NCBI GenBank assembly: GCA_017501525.1
Contig: JAFVWT010000008.1
Span: forward strand, 45,914-109,913
Direction: 5' to 3'
From: Bacteroidales bacterium
Lineage (GTDB): Bacteria > Bacteroidota > Bacteroidia > Bacteroidales > UBA932
DNA: 64,000 nt
Shown here piece by piece: positions 1 to 9,629 of the stretch. The notes beneath the pieces are model-generated. The model ran no database searches. It was not told where the DNA came from and was given only the letters and a program-made list of their open reading frames with translations. Both the position numbers and the translations under genes were made by a program. The first letter of the stretch is position 1; every line of letters starts with the position of its first letter.

Positions 1-215
1 TCCGAAGTATCAATTCTTCCCGAAGAATGAAGCAGTGAAGATATCCTTTGAGCTACCATCAGAGCAATTATTCCTGTGCCTGTTCCAATATCCAAAAGAT
101 TATTATCATTCTCAGAAAGTGTCATCACAGCACCCAATAAGACTGCATCAGTATTGACTTTCATCGCACTGACATCATCCCTTACTGAAAATTGCTTGAA
201 TCTGAAAATTCCCAT
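1..215 (-). CDS. tRNA1(Val) adenine-37 N6-methyltransferase-like protein (partial, 3' end outside window)
   Basis: Reading the minus strand from an ATG at 215 gives an open frame that runs off the window edge. The N-terminus, beginning MGIFRFKQFSVRDD and continuing with AMKVNTDAVLLGA, is the start typical of TrmN6/YfiC-type methyltransferases. It is followed by the SAM-binding glycine-rich motif LLDIGTGTGIIALMVA. The family N6-methylates A37 of tRNA1(Val); that substrate is known for the E. coli member and is inferred here. Only about 71 residues are visible, so the catalytic NPPY motif cannot be checked. It lies 14 bases downstream of rfbB on the same strand, so cotranscription is possible but the functions are unrelated. 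Confidence 0.75.
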   Translation of the reverse strand, partial: MGIFRFKQFSVRDDVSAMKVNTDAVLLGAVMTLSENDNNLLDIGTGTGIIALMVAQRISSLLHSSGRIDTS

Positions 216-229
216 AAGATAGATACAGA

Positions 230-1339
230 CTATCTCTTTGAATACATTTGCGAGTAGTACTTCTCATATTCTCCAGAAGTAACTCTATCCATCCACTCTT
301 GATTATCCAGATACCAGCGGACAGTCTTTTCTATCCCTTGTTCAAATTGTAAAGAAGGACTCCAACCCAACTCCTTATAAATTTTGGTAGCATCTATTGC
401 ATAACGCAAGTCGTGCCCTGCCCTATCTGAAACATAAGTAATAAGATGATTACTATACCCTTCCGGATGACCCAAAAATCTGTCTACTGTTTTTATCAGT
501 ACCTTTATCAGGTCTATATTTTTCCACTCATTAAAACCGCCTATATTATATGTCTGAGATACTTTACCCTTATGGAATATCAAATCAATTGCTGCGACAT
601 GATCTTCCACATACAACCAATCCCTGACATTTTCGCCTTTTCCATATACAGGTAGCGGTTTTCCATTTCGTATATTGTTGATAAACAAGGGTATTAATTT
701 TTCAGGGAATTGATACGGGCCATAATTATTGGAACAATTGGAAATAACTACAGGAAGTGCATAAGTATCGTGAAAGGCTCTGACGAAATGGTCACTGGAA
801 GCCTTGGATGCACTATATGGAGAATGTGGAGAATATTTGGTTTGCTCTGTAAAGAATAATTCACCATAGGGTCCTTTACCGAATTGATCACCCTTGGGTT
901 TTGTCATTTCCAAAGCTCCATACACCTCGTCTGTAGAGACGTGATAAAACAATTTTCCTTTATATCCCTCCTCTGACTGACTCCAGTACTCTTTGGCAAC
1001 CTGCAGAAGCGAAAGAGTTCCTATAACATTTGTCTTGGCAAATACAAGAGGATCTGAAATGGAGCGGTCGACATGACTCTCAGCTGCCAGATGGATAATT
1101 CCGTCTATAGAGAAATCCCTGACTATTTGGGCAATTCTCTTCAAATCACATATATCAGCCTTCTCGAAAAAATAATTAGGTGCATCCTCTATATCCTTAA
1201 GATTTTCCAGATTACCTGCATAAGTCAAAGCATCGACATTAACTATACGATATTGGGGATACTTCTTGACAAACAAACGGACAAGATGGCTCCCAATAAA
1301 GCCACATCCACCGGTAATCATTATATTTCTTTGTATCAT
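230..1339 (-). CDS. rfbB: dTDP-glucose 4,6-dehydratase
   Basis: This 369-residue protein is an extended short-chain dehydrogenase that converts dTDP-glucose to dTDP-4-keto-6-deoxyglucose, the second step of dTDP-L-rhamnose and related deoxysugar synthesis. The N-terminal NAD-binding motif GGCGFIGS is at residues 10-17. The family's catalytic T-D-E triplet is in STDEVYG (T136, D137, E138), and the Y175-x3-K179 pair is present. Length is normal for RmlB. It is the last of three minus-strand sugar-nucleotide genes: ugd, rfbA and rfbB, with 9-12 base gaps. The usual partners rmlC and rmlD are not in the window, so the final sugar is unknown. The ATG at 1339 is 9 bases after rfbA. Confidence 0.95.
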   Translation of the reverse strand: MIQRNIMITGGCGFIGSHLVRLFVKKYPQYRIVNVDALTYAGNLENLKDIEDAPNYFFEKADICDLKRIAQIVRDFSIDGIIHLAAESHVDRSISDPLVFAKTNVIGTLSLLQVAKEYWSQSEEGYKGKLFYHVSTDEVYGALEMTKPKGDQFGKGPYGELFFTEQTKYSPHSPYSASKASSDHFVRAFHDTYALPVVISNCSNNYGPYQFPEKLIPLFINNIRNGKPLPVYGKGENVRDWLYVEDHVAAIDLIFHKGKVSQTYNIGGFNEWKNIDLIKVLIKTVDRFLGHPEGYSNHLITYVSDRAGHDLRYAIDATKIYKELGWSPSLQFEQGIEKTVRWYLDNQEWMDRVTSGEYEKYYSQMYSKR

Positions 1340-1348
1340 AGCTGCACA

Positions 1349-2221
1349 CTATTGAAATAGATTCAACAAATATTGACCATACTGATTCTTGCTCATAGGA
1401 GTTGCCAGTTCTATGAGTTTATCAACAGTAATCCAACCGTTCTTGAAGGCAATTTCCTCAAGACAGGCAATTTTCAAGCCTTGTCTTTTTTCAATCACTT
1501 CCACAAATGTAGAAGCTTCTGCAAGAGCATCATGTGTCCCTGTATCGAGCCATGCAAATCCCCTGCCCAAAATCTCAAGCGTCAATTCTCCGGACTCCAA
1601 AAAGGCTTGATTTACAGATGTTATTTCCAATTCTCCCCGAGCAGACGGAGTTATATTTTCGGCAATATCCACAACCCTATTAGGATAAAAATACAATCCT
1701 GTCACCGCATAATTCGATTTAGGCTGTTCCGGCTTTTCCTCAATACTCAGGACATTTCCCAATGAGTCGATCTCTGCAACGCCATATCTTTGGGGGTCAC
1801 TTACATAATAACCAAAAACAGTAGCCTTAGACTCATTCTGAGCTTTTCTAACGGCATTTGCCAACATCGGGGTAAAATGGCTTCCGTAAAAAATATTGTC
1901 TCCCAAAACCAGACAAACACTATCCTCTCCTATAAATTCTTTTCCAATTATAAACGCCTGCGCAAGGCCATCAGGGGAAGGCTGCACAGCATATTCAAAT
2001 CTTACTCCATAATCTGATCCATCTCCAAGAAGTCTTCTGAATCCCGGTAAATCATCTGGTGTGGAAATTATCAATATTTCTCTTATTCCCGCCAACATCA
2101 ATACCGATATAGGATAATAGACCATCGGTTTATCATAAATTGGAAGCAATTGCTTACTTACTCCTTTAGTTATAGGATAAAGACGTGTACCGGAGCCTCC
2201 GGCCAGAACAATACCTTTCAT
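1349..2221 (-). CDS. rfbA: Glucose-1-phosphate thymidylyltransferase
   Basis: A 290-residue nucleotidyltransferase that makes dTDP-glucose from glucose-1-phosphate and dTTP, the first step of the dTDP-deoxysugar pathway in the cytoplasm. The N-terminus [18 protein letters not shown] is the classic nucleotide-binding signature, followed by [15 protein letters not shown] and the metal-binding LGDNIFYG. Full length for RmlA. It lies 12 bases downstream of ugd and 9 bases upstream of rfbB, so the three genes probably form one transcript feeding surface polysaccharide synthesis. The ATG at 2221 is the only reasonable start because the glycine-rich motif begins within ten residues. Confidence 0.96.
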   Translation of the reverse strand: MKGIVLAGGSGTRLYPITKGVSKQLLPIYDKPMVYYPISVLMLAGIREILIISTPDDLPGFRRLLGDGSDYGVRFEYAVQPSPDGLAQAFIIGKEFIGEDSVCLVLGDNIFYGSHFTPMLANAVRKAQNESKATVFGYYVSDPQRYGVAEIDSLGNVLSIEEKPEQPKSNYAVTGLYFYPNRVVDIAENITPSARGELEITSVNQAFLESGELTLEILGRGFAWLDTGTHDALAEASTFVEVIEKRQGLKIACLEEIAFKNGWITVDKLIELATPMSKNQYGQYLLNLFQ

Positions 2222-2233
2222 ATTTCTAACCTT

Positions 2234-3487
2234 TTAATCTCTTCCAAAGACATCTCTGGTATAAACCTTATCAGAGACATCGTCCAAGAGTGAATCATAT
2301 CTATTTGCTATTATCGAGTCGCTCATAGCCTTAAAACGCGCAAGATCATTGACTATTTCGCTACCAAAAAATGTGGTGCCATCCTCCAGAGTCGGCTCAT
2401 ATATTATAACTGTAGCCCCTTTGGCCTTCACCCTTTTGATAACACCCTGTACTGAACTGTGACGGAAATTATCTGAGTTGGTCTTCATCATCAGTCTATA
2501 AACCCCGACCACACATTTTTTCTCTCTCGAAGCACAATATTCAACCCCTTGATTATAATCATAATATCCTGTTAATTGAAGCACTCTGTCGGCAATGAAA
2601 TCTTTTCGTGTACGATTGCTCTCCACTATAGCCCTCACTAAGTTTTGAGGAACATCTTCATAATTGGCCAACAGTTGCTTAGTATCTTTTGGAAGACAAT
2701 ATCCTCCATATCCGAATGAAGGGTTATTGTAATGCCCCCCTATTCTCTCATCAGCACAGACCCCATCAATTATCTGACGGGTATCCAGACCTTTGAGTTC
2801 TGCATAGGTATCCAGTTCATTGAAATAAGAGACCCTCAGTGCAAGGTAGGTATTTGCAAAAAGTTTTACTGCCTCAGCCTCACTGAAACCCATAAACAAA
2901 GTATTTATCGGCCTCTTGAGCGCACCATTCTTCATTATCTCCACAAAAGTCTTCGCTTTATCACATAGAAGTGAATCCTCTTTATCAATACCGACTATGA
3001 TTCGGCTCGGATAGAGATTATCATACAATGCCTTTGACTCACGAAGAAACTCCGGACTGAAGATTATATTCGTAGATTTGAATTTTTCCCTTACATATTT
3101 AGTAAATCCGACAGGGACAGTGGACTTGATGACAATCAACGCCTCAGGCGAATGGTCAAGCACATTGCCTATAACACTCTCCACAGCAGAAGTATCAAAG
3201 AAACTCTTTGCCGGATCATAATTTGTAGGAGCTGCCACTATTACAATATCTGCATCTCTATACCCCTGTTCGAGATTTGTTGTTGCAAAAAGAGTCAACG
3301 GTTTCTTTGCAAAATATTCTTCAATAAGAGTGTCCTGGATAGGAGAAATGCGACGATTGACCATATCAACCTTCTGTTGGGAAATATCTACAGCCGTCAC
3401 CTTATTGTCCACTGACAGCAAAGTGGCTATTGACAATCCTACATAGCCAATACCGGCAACTGTTATATTCAGCTTAGAGTCAGCCAT
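2234..3487 (-). CDS. ugd: UDP-glucose 6-dehydrogenase
   Basis: This 417-residue cytoplasmic enzyme belongs to the UDP-glucose/GDP-mannose dehydrogenase family, which oxidises UDP-glucose twice to UDP-glucuronate. The NAD-binding GIGYVG is at residues 12-17, and the catalytic cysteine C264 lies in [11 protein letters not shown]. The C-terminal UDP-binding domain is complete and includes the [10 protein letters not shown] loop. The sequence resembles Ugd more than WecC or GDP-mannose dehydrogenases, but substrate is inferred from similarity only. It is the first gene of the ugd-rfbA-rfbB set and sits 31 bases downstream of nagB. UDP-glucuronate would feed capsule, exopolysaccharide or uronic-acid glycans. 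Confidence 0.9.
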   Translation of the reverse strand: MADSKLNITVAGIGYVGLSIATLLSVDNKVTAVDISQQKVDMVNRRISPIQDTLIEEYFAKKPLTLFATTNLEQGYRDADIVIVAAPTNYDPAKSFFDTSAVESVIGNVLDHSPEALIVIKSTVPVGFTKYVREKFKSTNIIFSPEFLRESKALYDNLYPSRIIVGIDKEDSLLCDKAKTFVEIMKNGALKRPINTLFMGFSEAEAVKLFANTYLALRVSYFNELDTYAELKGLDTRQIIDGVCADERIGGHYNNPSFGYGGYCLPKDTKQLLANYEDVPQNLVRAIVESNRTRKDFIADRVLQLTGYYDYNQGVEYCASREKKCVVGVYRLMMKTNSDNFRHSSVQGVIKRVKAKGATVIIYEPTLEDGTTFFGSEIVNDLARFKAMSDSIIANRYDSLLDDVSDKVYTRDVFGRD

Positions 3488-3518
3488 TTATCACTACAAA
3501 TTATTATTAGGCAGAGGG

Positions 3519-4298
3519 CTATAGCCTCTCCTTGAAATATTTATATGTTCCCACTTTTATCTCAGCACAAGCAGCCTCATCACATACGATTAGTCCTTCA
3601 GGATGCATCTGCAATGCACTGATAGTCCACATATGGTTTACCCCCTCCTCGATTGCATGTCGCAAAGCACGCGCTTTGTTGTGTCCATTACAGATAATCA
3701 TTACCTCTTTGGCACTCATAACTGTAGCAACACCTACTGTAAGAGCCATCTTTGGAACAAGGTCGACATTATTGTCAAAGAAACGACTGTTTGCGATAAT
3801 TGTGTCGTTATTCAATTTTGCAATATGGGTACGGGATGACAGTGAAGTTCCGGGTTCATTGAAAGCGATATGACCATCGGGACCGATTCCACCCATAAAC
3901 AAATCAATTCCTCCTGCATCTACAATAGCCTGCTCATATCTGAGACACTCCTCTTCCAATGAGACAGCATTACCATTGAGGATATGAACATTCTCCTTTT
4001 TAATGTCAATATGATTGAAAAAATTATTCCACATGAATGAATGATAGCTTTCAGGATGTTCCTGAGGAAGCCCTACATATTCATCCATATTGAAAGTCAC
4101 CACATTAGCAAAAGAAACCTTGCCCTGATGATTCATATTGATAAGCTCCTTGTACATTCCTAAAGGGGAAGAGCCTGTAGGACAACCAAGGACAAAAGGG
4201 TTTTCAGGAGTTGGCTGCTTCTCGTTGATTTTTTTCACAACATATTCTGCAGCCCACTTTGAAACACTTGCATAATCTTCTAAAATTATAACTCTCAT
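3519..4298 (-). CDS. nagB: Glucosamine-6-phosphate deaminase
   Basis: A 259-residue cytoplasmic enzyme that converts glucosamine-6-phosphate to fructose-6-phosphate and ammonia in amino-sugar catabolism. Family hallmarks are [17 protein letters not shown] near the N-terminus, FNMDEYVGL carrying the general-base aspartate, and [15 protein letters not shown] with the catalytic Asp-His-Glu. Length is normal for the single-domain form; some Bacteroidota have a longer NagB-like paralogue, which this is not. Its ATG overlaps the stop of the 114-residue coiled-coil gene by one base (TAATG), implying translational coupling to an unrelated-looking gene. No nagA or regulator is nearby. Confidence 0.95.
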   Translation of the reverse strand: MRVIILEDYASVSKWAAEYVVKKINEKQPTPENPFVLGCPTGSSPLGMYKELINMNHQGKVSFANVVTFNMDEYVGLPQEHPESYHSFMWNNFFNHIDIKKENVHILNGNAVSLEEECLRYEQAIVDAGGIDLFMGGIGPDGHIAFNEPGTSLSSRTHIAKLNNDTIIANSRFFDNNVDLVPKMALTVGVATVMSAKEVMIICNGHNKARALRHAIEEGVNHMWTISALQMHPEGLIVCDEAACAEIKVGTYKYFKERL

Positions 4299-4642
4299 TA
4301 TTTGCTCAATTTTGATGCAAAACCACCAATAAGTGCAATCTGCTTAATGACAGCTTCAATAGAATCGAGTGATTTTGCTATATTATTAATACTTTTTACC
4401 TTTTCTCTAATCAATTTTGAAATATTCCCAAGACGTTCTGTCACCCCCTCAAGCTGCTTCAGGAGCTCCTTCTCAGTCTTCTGGATCAATACCCTTTCTG
4501 CATCCCTGAGGGCAATTGCAGACTCTTCAAGCAACTCTCTCTGAGACTGAGTCAACTCCTCTCTCATCCTGTCCCTGTCGACAACTTCAATTGCCTGTTG
4601 GATCTGAGCCAATGTCTTTAGATTTTCTTCACTGCCAAGCAT
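4298..4642 (-). CDS. Hypothetical coiled-coil protein, 114 residues
   Basis: I do not recognise this family. The protein has no signal peptide or membrane segment in its charged N-terminal two-thirds. It is rich in E, K, L, I and R with heptad-like spacing, predicting a long helical coiled coil over roughly residues 5-95. A more hydrophobic tail ([16 protein letters not shown]) ends the protein. The gene begins inside the 3' end of the upstream lipoprotein gene (25-base overlap in another frame) and ends overlapping the nagB start by one base. Both overlaps suggest coordinated translation with the lipoprotein. It may be the partner of that lipoprotein; this is inference from position only. 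Confidence 0.7.
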   Translation of the reverse strand: MLGSEENLKTLAQIQQAIEVVDRDRMREELTQSQRELLEESAIALRDAERVLIQKTEKELLKQLEGVTERLGNISKLIREKVKSINNIAKSLDSIEAVIKQIALIGGFASKLSK

Positions 4643-5529
4643 ATATCGTAAATTAGTTTTGTCAATTCCAACAAATCTTCGGTCAAATCAATTTCCTGCT
4701 TGCAGTCCAACTGCTCAACTATCTTGTGATGAGCATTCTTAAAAGAGCGTAAAGCTCTCACTGAAGCATTTCTCAGATCATTGATACATAGCGACTTCTG
4801 ACGAAGAATCAGATACTCGCTATAACATTCCATTGCAGGCACTTGTCCAATCCTCTCCATCTCTGTAAGATATGCTTTGAAATTATTCTCAAGTCCGGAC
4901 TTTTCATTCTCTATCAGTGAGTTCATACTCTCACTCCTAAGGAGGGCAATCAGAGTATCACAACAACAAGCGACCAAGGAATCCCCGGTCATCATAAACT
5001 CCTTTAGAAATTTATACTGCTTCCCCTTTGTTATATTCTCAGCAATCATTCCCAAACTCTTACCTCCCAATTTCGCTATTCCCTCCGGCAGATTGTCATC
5101 AATCAAAATATTGTAACTTATAATTATCGAATCGATGTTGTTGCCGATTCCACGAATTTCCCTTCCGATATTTTTACTTCTGTCGTCACTGGCAAGACTT
5201 CCTACCGCTCTGATATAGCTATTCAGTACATTTACATAAGTATCTGCCTTTGCAGCCCTTTTTTCATTTTCAATATTAGCTTTAGCCAGTGCATCCAACT
5301 CATCAATTCTGTTTTGAGGTGCCGTCAGGGAGGCTGCATAAAACAACCCTCTCCTATATCGCAAATGATTCAACGATTTGAAAATTGCAGAAGGGGCACT
5401 GCTTATCGAATCACTCTTTATTGTAAGAGCCTCTATTGAAGAGAGCTGTGATTCTGATAATACTGAGCATCCCTGAGACAAGGATAGAAGGAGAAATATG
5501 GAAAATAAAAATCCGAGTATTCTGCTCAT
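4618..5529 (-). CDS. Hypothetical helical lipoprotein, 303 residues
   Basis: Family not recognised. The N-terminus MSRILGFLFSIFLLLSLSQG followed by C21 is a lipoprotein signal peptide with a plausible lipobox, so the protein is probably membrane-anchored on the periplasmic or outer face. The remainder looks almost wholly alpha-helical, with many Leu/Ile, Lys and Glu and a short cysteine cluster ACCCDT near residue 190. There is no catalytic motif I can name. It overlaps the downstream 114-residue coiled-coil gene by 25 bases and starts 3 bases after the cyclotransferase gene, making a tight cluster. A scaffolding or envelope role is conceivable but unproven. Confidence 0.75.
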   Translation of the reverse strand: MSRILGFLFSIFLLLSLSQGCSVLSESQLSSIEALTIKSDSISSAPSAIFKSLNHLRYRRGLFYAASLTAPQNRIDELDALAKANIENEKRAAKADTYVNVLNSYIRAVGSLASDDRSKNIGREIRGIGNNIDSIIISYNILIDDNLPEGIAKLGGKSLGMIAENITKGKQYKFLKEFMMTGDSLVACCCDTLIALLRSESMNSLIENEKSGLENNFKAYLTEMERIGQVPAMECYSEYLILRQKSLCINDLRNASVRALRSFKNAHHKIVEQLDCKQEIDLTEDLLELTKLIYDICLAVKKI

Positions 5530-5532
5530 GAT

Positions 5533-6309
5533 CTATTTTTCAATTAGTGTAATTCTGTACAGTTTTGGCCAATATTTACCGGTAAGATATATTGCACCTT
5601 CTTCCTGGTTGAAAGCAATTCCATTGAGAACATCCACATCTGAGTTTTTATAACGGGGGTCAAGCAGTCCTCTACAGTCAACCCGTCCCTCTACATTACC
5701 CGAAGATGGATCTATAATCAGAATATAGTCAAGACCATAAACATTTGCCCAAATTTTCCCATCAATATATTCAAGCTCATTGAGATATGATATTTCTCTA
5801 CCCTCCAGCTTCACTTTGACACTACGGGTTTCCAGAAAGGTCATAGGGTCCCTGAAAGAAATGACAGAAGAGCCATTACTCATTATCAATGACTCTCCAT
5901 CTGTGGTCAAACCCCAACCCTGTCCGCTATATCTGAATTGTGCCAACGGAGTATATGTCTCTATATCGTAAACAAAGCACACTTCTTCATACCAGGTGAG
6001 AATATATACACGACCATCGATAACACATGACCCCTCTATGAAATAGTTTGAGGGGAAATCAATTCGCGACTCTACATTCCCACTATACAAATCGACCTTT
6101 CTGAAGGAAGAACTGCCATACTGCCCTGTACTCTCATACAAGATACCATTGTGAAAGAAAAGTCCTTGAGTATAACCTGAGACATCATGAGGATAACTCT
6201 CCAGCACTTTCAGAGTATAATCTTTGTAACTCCTGCCATACAAAAGAGTCCCTGTCAACAACAGGATGAATGTAACTATTCCAAAAAGACAATTCCTTCT
6301 AATAATCAT
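5533..6309 (-). CDS. Glutaminyl-peptide cyclotransferase (glutamine cyclotransferase family, PF05096-like)
   Basis: A 258-residue exported beta-propeller. It carries the conserved block SGYTQGLFFHNGILYESTGQ, followed by YGSSSFRKVDL, and later LNELEYIDGKIWANVY and LNGIAFN, which are the repeats of plant/bacterial-type glutaminyl cyclases. These enzymes cyclise N-terminal glutamine to pyroglutamate on secreted proteins or peptides. The first ~25 residues (MIIRRNCLFGIVTFILLLTG) form a signal peptide or anchor. A TTG at 6312 is also in frame, but the ATG at 6309 is preferred. In Bacteroidota, pyroglutamate formation at mature N-termini of exported proteins is common, which fits. It lies 17 bases downstream of pyrG and 3 bases upstream of the helical lipoprotein. 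Confidence 0.88.
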   Translation of the reverse strand: MIIRRNCLFGIVTFILLLTGTLLYGRSYKDYTLKVLESYPHDVSGYTQGLFFHNGILYESTGQYGSSSFRKVDLYSGNVESRIDFPSNYFIEGSCVIDGRVYILTWYEEVCFVYDIETYTPLAQFRYSGQGWGLTTDGESLIMSNGSSVISFRDPMTFLETRSVKVKLEGREISYLNELEYIDGKIWANVYGLDYILIIDPSSGNVEGRVDCRGLLDPRYKNSDVDVLNGIAFNQEEGAIYLTGKYWPKLYRITLIEK

Positions 6310-6326
6310 CAATAAAATCTGGTATT

Positions 6327-8012
<1,686 letters not shown>

Positions 8013-8085
8013 TTATAAACGGAGTTCCTTAAATTGCCACGCAGATAAAATGCATATTCACAGAACTCCCAATTATATGATTTTA

Positions 8086-8832
8086 ATGAAAAGTCTATCT
8101 ATAAATTTCAGTGTCGACACCACTAAAGCAGACTGCATGCAACGCTATCTGCCACATTCATTTATGGCTGACGCACAAGAGATTGCACATCACCATGCCA
8201 CTGCTATCGGATTTGGTTACAAAGATTTGATATCCACCAATTCGGCATGGGTCCTATCCAGAATGAAGGTCCGCTATCTACGCGCTCCCAAATGGAATGA
8301 ACAGGTGACTCTTACCACATGGCACAAAGGTAGAGACGGGATTTTCTCCTTAAGGGATTTTGAGATATGTAACGGAGAGACAGGCGAAGTGCTGATTAAA
8401 GCCACAAGTTCTTGGCTGATCATTGATTTGTCAACCCGAAGAATGCTTCGCACCGACCACACCTTGGGAGAGAGGGGGATTAACACCACCCTTGAAAAAG
8501 ATGCAATCGCCGAACATTGTCAGAGAATATCAGTTCCAAAAGAGCCATCAGCTCAATTTTGCCGCAACGTAAAGGTGCTGTACTCGGATATTGATATGAA
8601 CAGACATACAAACAACGCCAGATATATGATGTGGGCATTGGACTCCATCCCTGCAGAAACTTTACAGAACAATGAGATTGATGAGTTTCAGATAAACTTC
8701 AATATGGAGTCAAAACTCAATGATACCATCACTATCAATACCTGTCCCACTTCACCTGAGACATATTACATAGAAGGTGTATCAGTTGACGGAAAAAACA
8801 TCTTCCAGACAAACATAAAATTTAAGAAATAA
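8086..8832 (+). CDS. Acyl-ACP thioesterase (FatA/FatB family)
   Basis: A 248-residue double-hotdog protein that hydrolyses acyl-ACP to free fatty acid, ending fatty-acid elongation. The first hotdog includes NSAWVLSRMKVRYLRAP, and the second VLYSDIDMNRHTNNARYMMW, which holds the family's catalytic Asn-x-His region (N-x-H within DMNRHTNN). The frame is open upstream to 7888, but that would overlap pyrG. ATG 8086 (MKSLSINFSVDTT) gives the normal bacterial length and follows the TATCTTTG box. It ends 15 bases before the steroid-reductase-like gene, so the three plus-strand genes may be one operon, although a thioesterase has no obvious role in steroid reduction. Confidence 0.88.
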   Translation: MKSLSINFSVDTTKADCMQRYLPHSFMADAQEIAHHHATAIGFGYKDLISTNSAWVLSRMKVRYLRAPKWNEQVTLTTWHKGRDGIFSLRDFEICNGETGEVLIKATSSWLIIDLSTRRMLRTDHTLGERGINTTLEKDAIAEHCQRISVPKEPSAQFCRNVKVLYSDIDMNRHTNNARYMMWALDSIPAETLQNNEIDEFQINFNMESKLNDTITINTCPTSPETYYIEGVSVDGKNIFQTNIKFKK

Positions 8833-8847
8833 TACTACCCGACTACT

Positions 8848-9615
8848 ATGAATTATACATTTTACACCTCCTTTCTCAATGCAATGGTAATCATTGCCGT
8901 ATTTGTTTTTATTGCACTGCAATATTTCAAGGCAGGATACGGATACCTAAGGACGGCCAAATGGGGTCCATCCATCAACAACAAGTTAGGATGGATAATA
9001 ATGGAACTTCCCGTATTTGTCGCTATGCTATGGGGATTCATCTACACAAAAAGTTATACCAACATAGCAGTAAGTGTCATGACAGCTTTTATGCTGATAC
9101 ACTACTTTCAACGGTCACTGATTTTCCCGTTCCTGATGAAAGGAAAAAGTAAAATTCCAATTGCAATAGTAGCTATGGGCGCAGTCTTTAACCTTTCAAA
9201 TGCCTACATGCAAGGTGGTTGGTTATTTCATTTTGCGCCACAGGGACATTATACCATTGAATGGTTGATGACTCCACAATTTATCATCGGAACAATAATA
9301 TTCATATCCGGAATGGTGATAAACCTCCACTCGGACTATATAATACGCAATTTGCGCAAGCCTGGGGATACAAGGCACTATATGCCTAAAGGTGGAATGT
9401 TTAAATATGTATCATCAGCCAACTATTTTGGGGAGTTGACCGAGTGGTTTGGATTCGCAATACTGACTTGGTCATACCCTGGAGCAATATTCTGTTTATG
9501 GACATTTGCCAACCTTGCTCCCAGGGCAGGTTCTCTATATAAAAAATATACAGAAGAGTTTGGAGAAGAATTCACAAAACTCAAACGCAAAAGAATTATA
9601 CCATTTATTTATTAG
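8848..9615 (+). CDS. Steroid 5-alpha-reductase-like membrane protein
   Basis: A 255-residue integral membrane protein with about six to seven hydrophobic segments. The C-terminal half matches the 3-oxo-5-alpha-steroid 4-dehydrogenase family (SRD5A type, PF02544): LHSDYIIRNLRKPGD, then YMPKGGMFKYVSSANYFGE, TEWFGFAILTWS, NLAPRAGSLYKKY and a terminal KRKRIIPFIY. These are the NADPH- and substrate-binding blocks of the family, which reduces the delta4 double bond of 3-oxo-steroids to the 5-alpha product. From memory, gut Bacteroidales 5AR proteins of this type act on bile-acid intermediates; substrate here is inferred. It lies 15 bases after the thioesterase and 14 bases before a flavin enoate reductase, its likely functional partner. 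An isoprenylcysteine-methyltransferase-like protein is a weaker alternative. Confidence 0.82.
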   Translation: MNYTFYTSFLNAMVIIAVFVFIALQYFKAGYGYLRTAKWGPSINNKLGWIIMELPVFVAMLWGFIYTKSYTNIAVSVMTAFMLIHYFQRSLIFPFLMKGKSKIPIAIVAMGAVFNLSNAYMQGGWLFHFAPQGHYTIEWLMTPQFIIGTIIFISGMVINLHSDYIIRNLRKPGDTRHYMPKGGMFKYVSSANYFGELTEWFGFAILTWSYPGAIFCLWTFANLAPRAGSLYKKYTEEFGEEFTKLKRKRIIPFIY

Positions 9616-9629
9616 AAATAGAAACATAG

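Noticed and set aside
230-3487. Complete dTDP-rhamnose or capsule locus
   Set aside because: rmlC, rmlD, glycosyltransferases and flippase genes are absent; only precursor enzymes are here.
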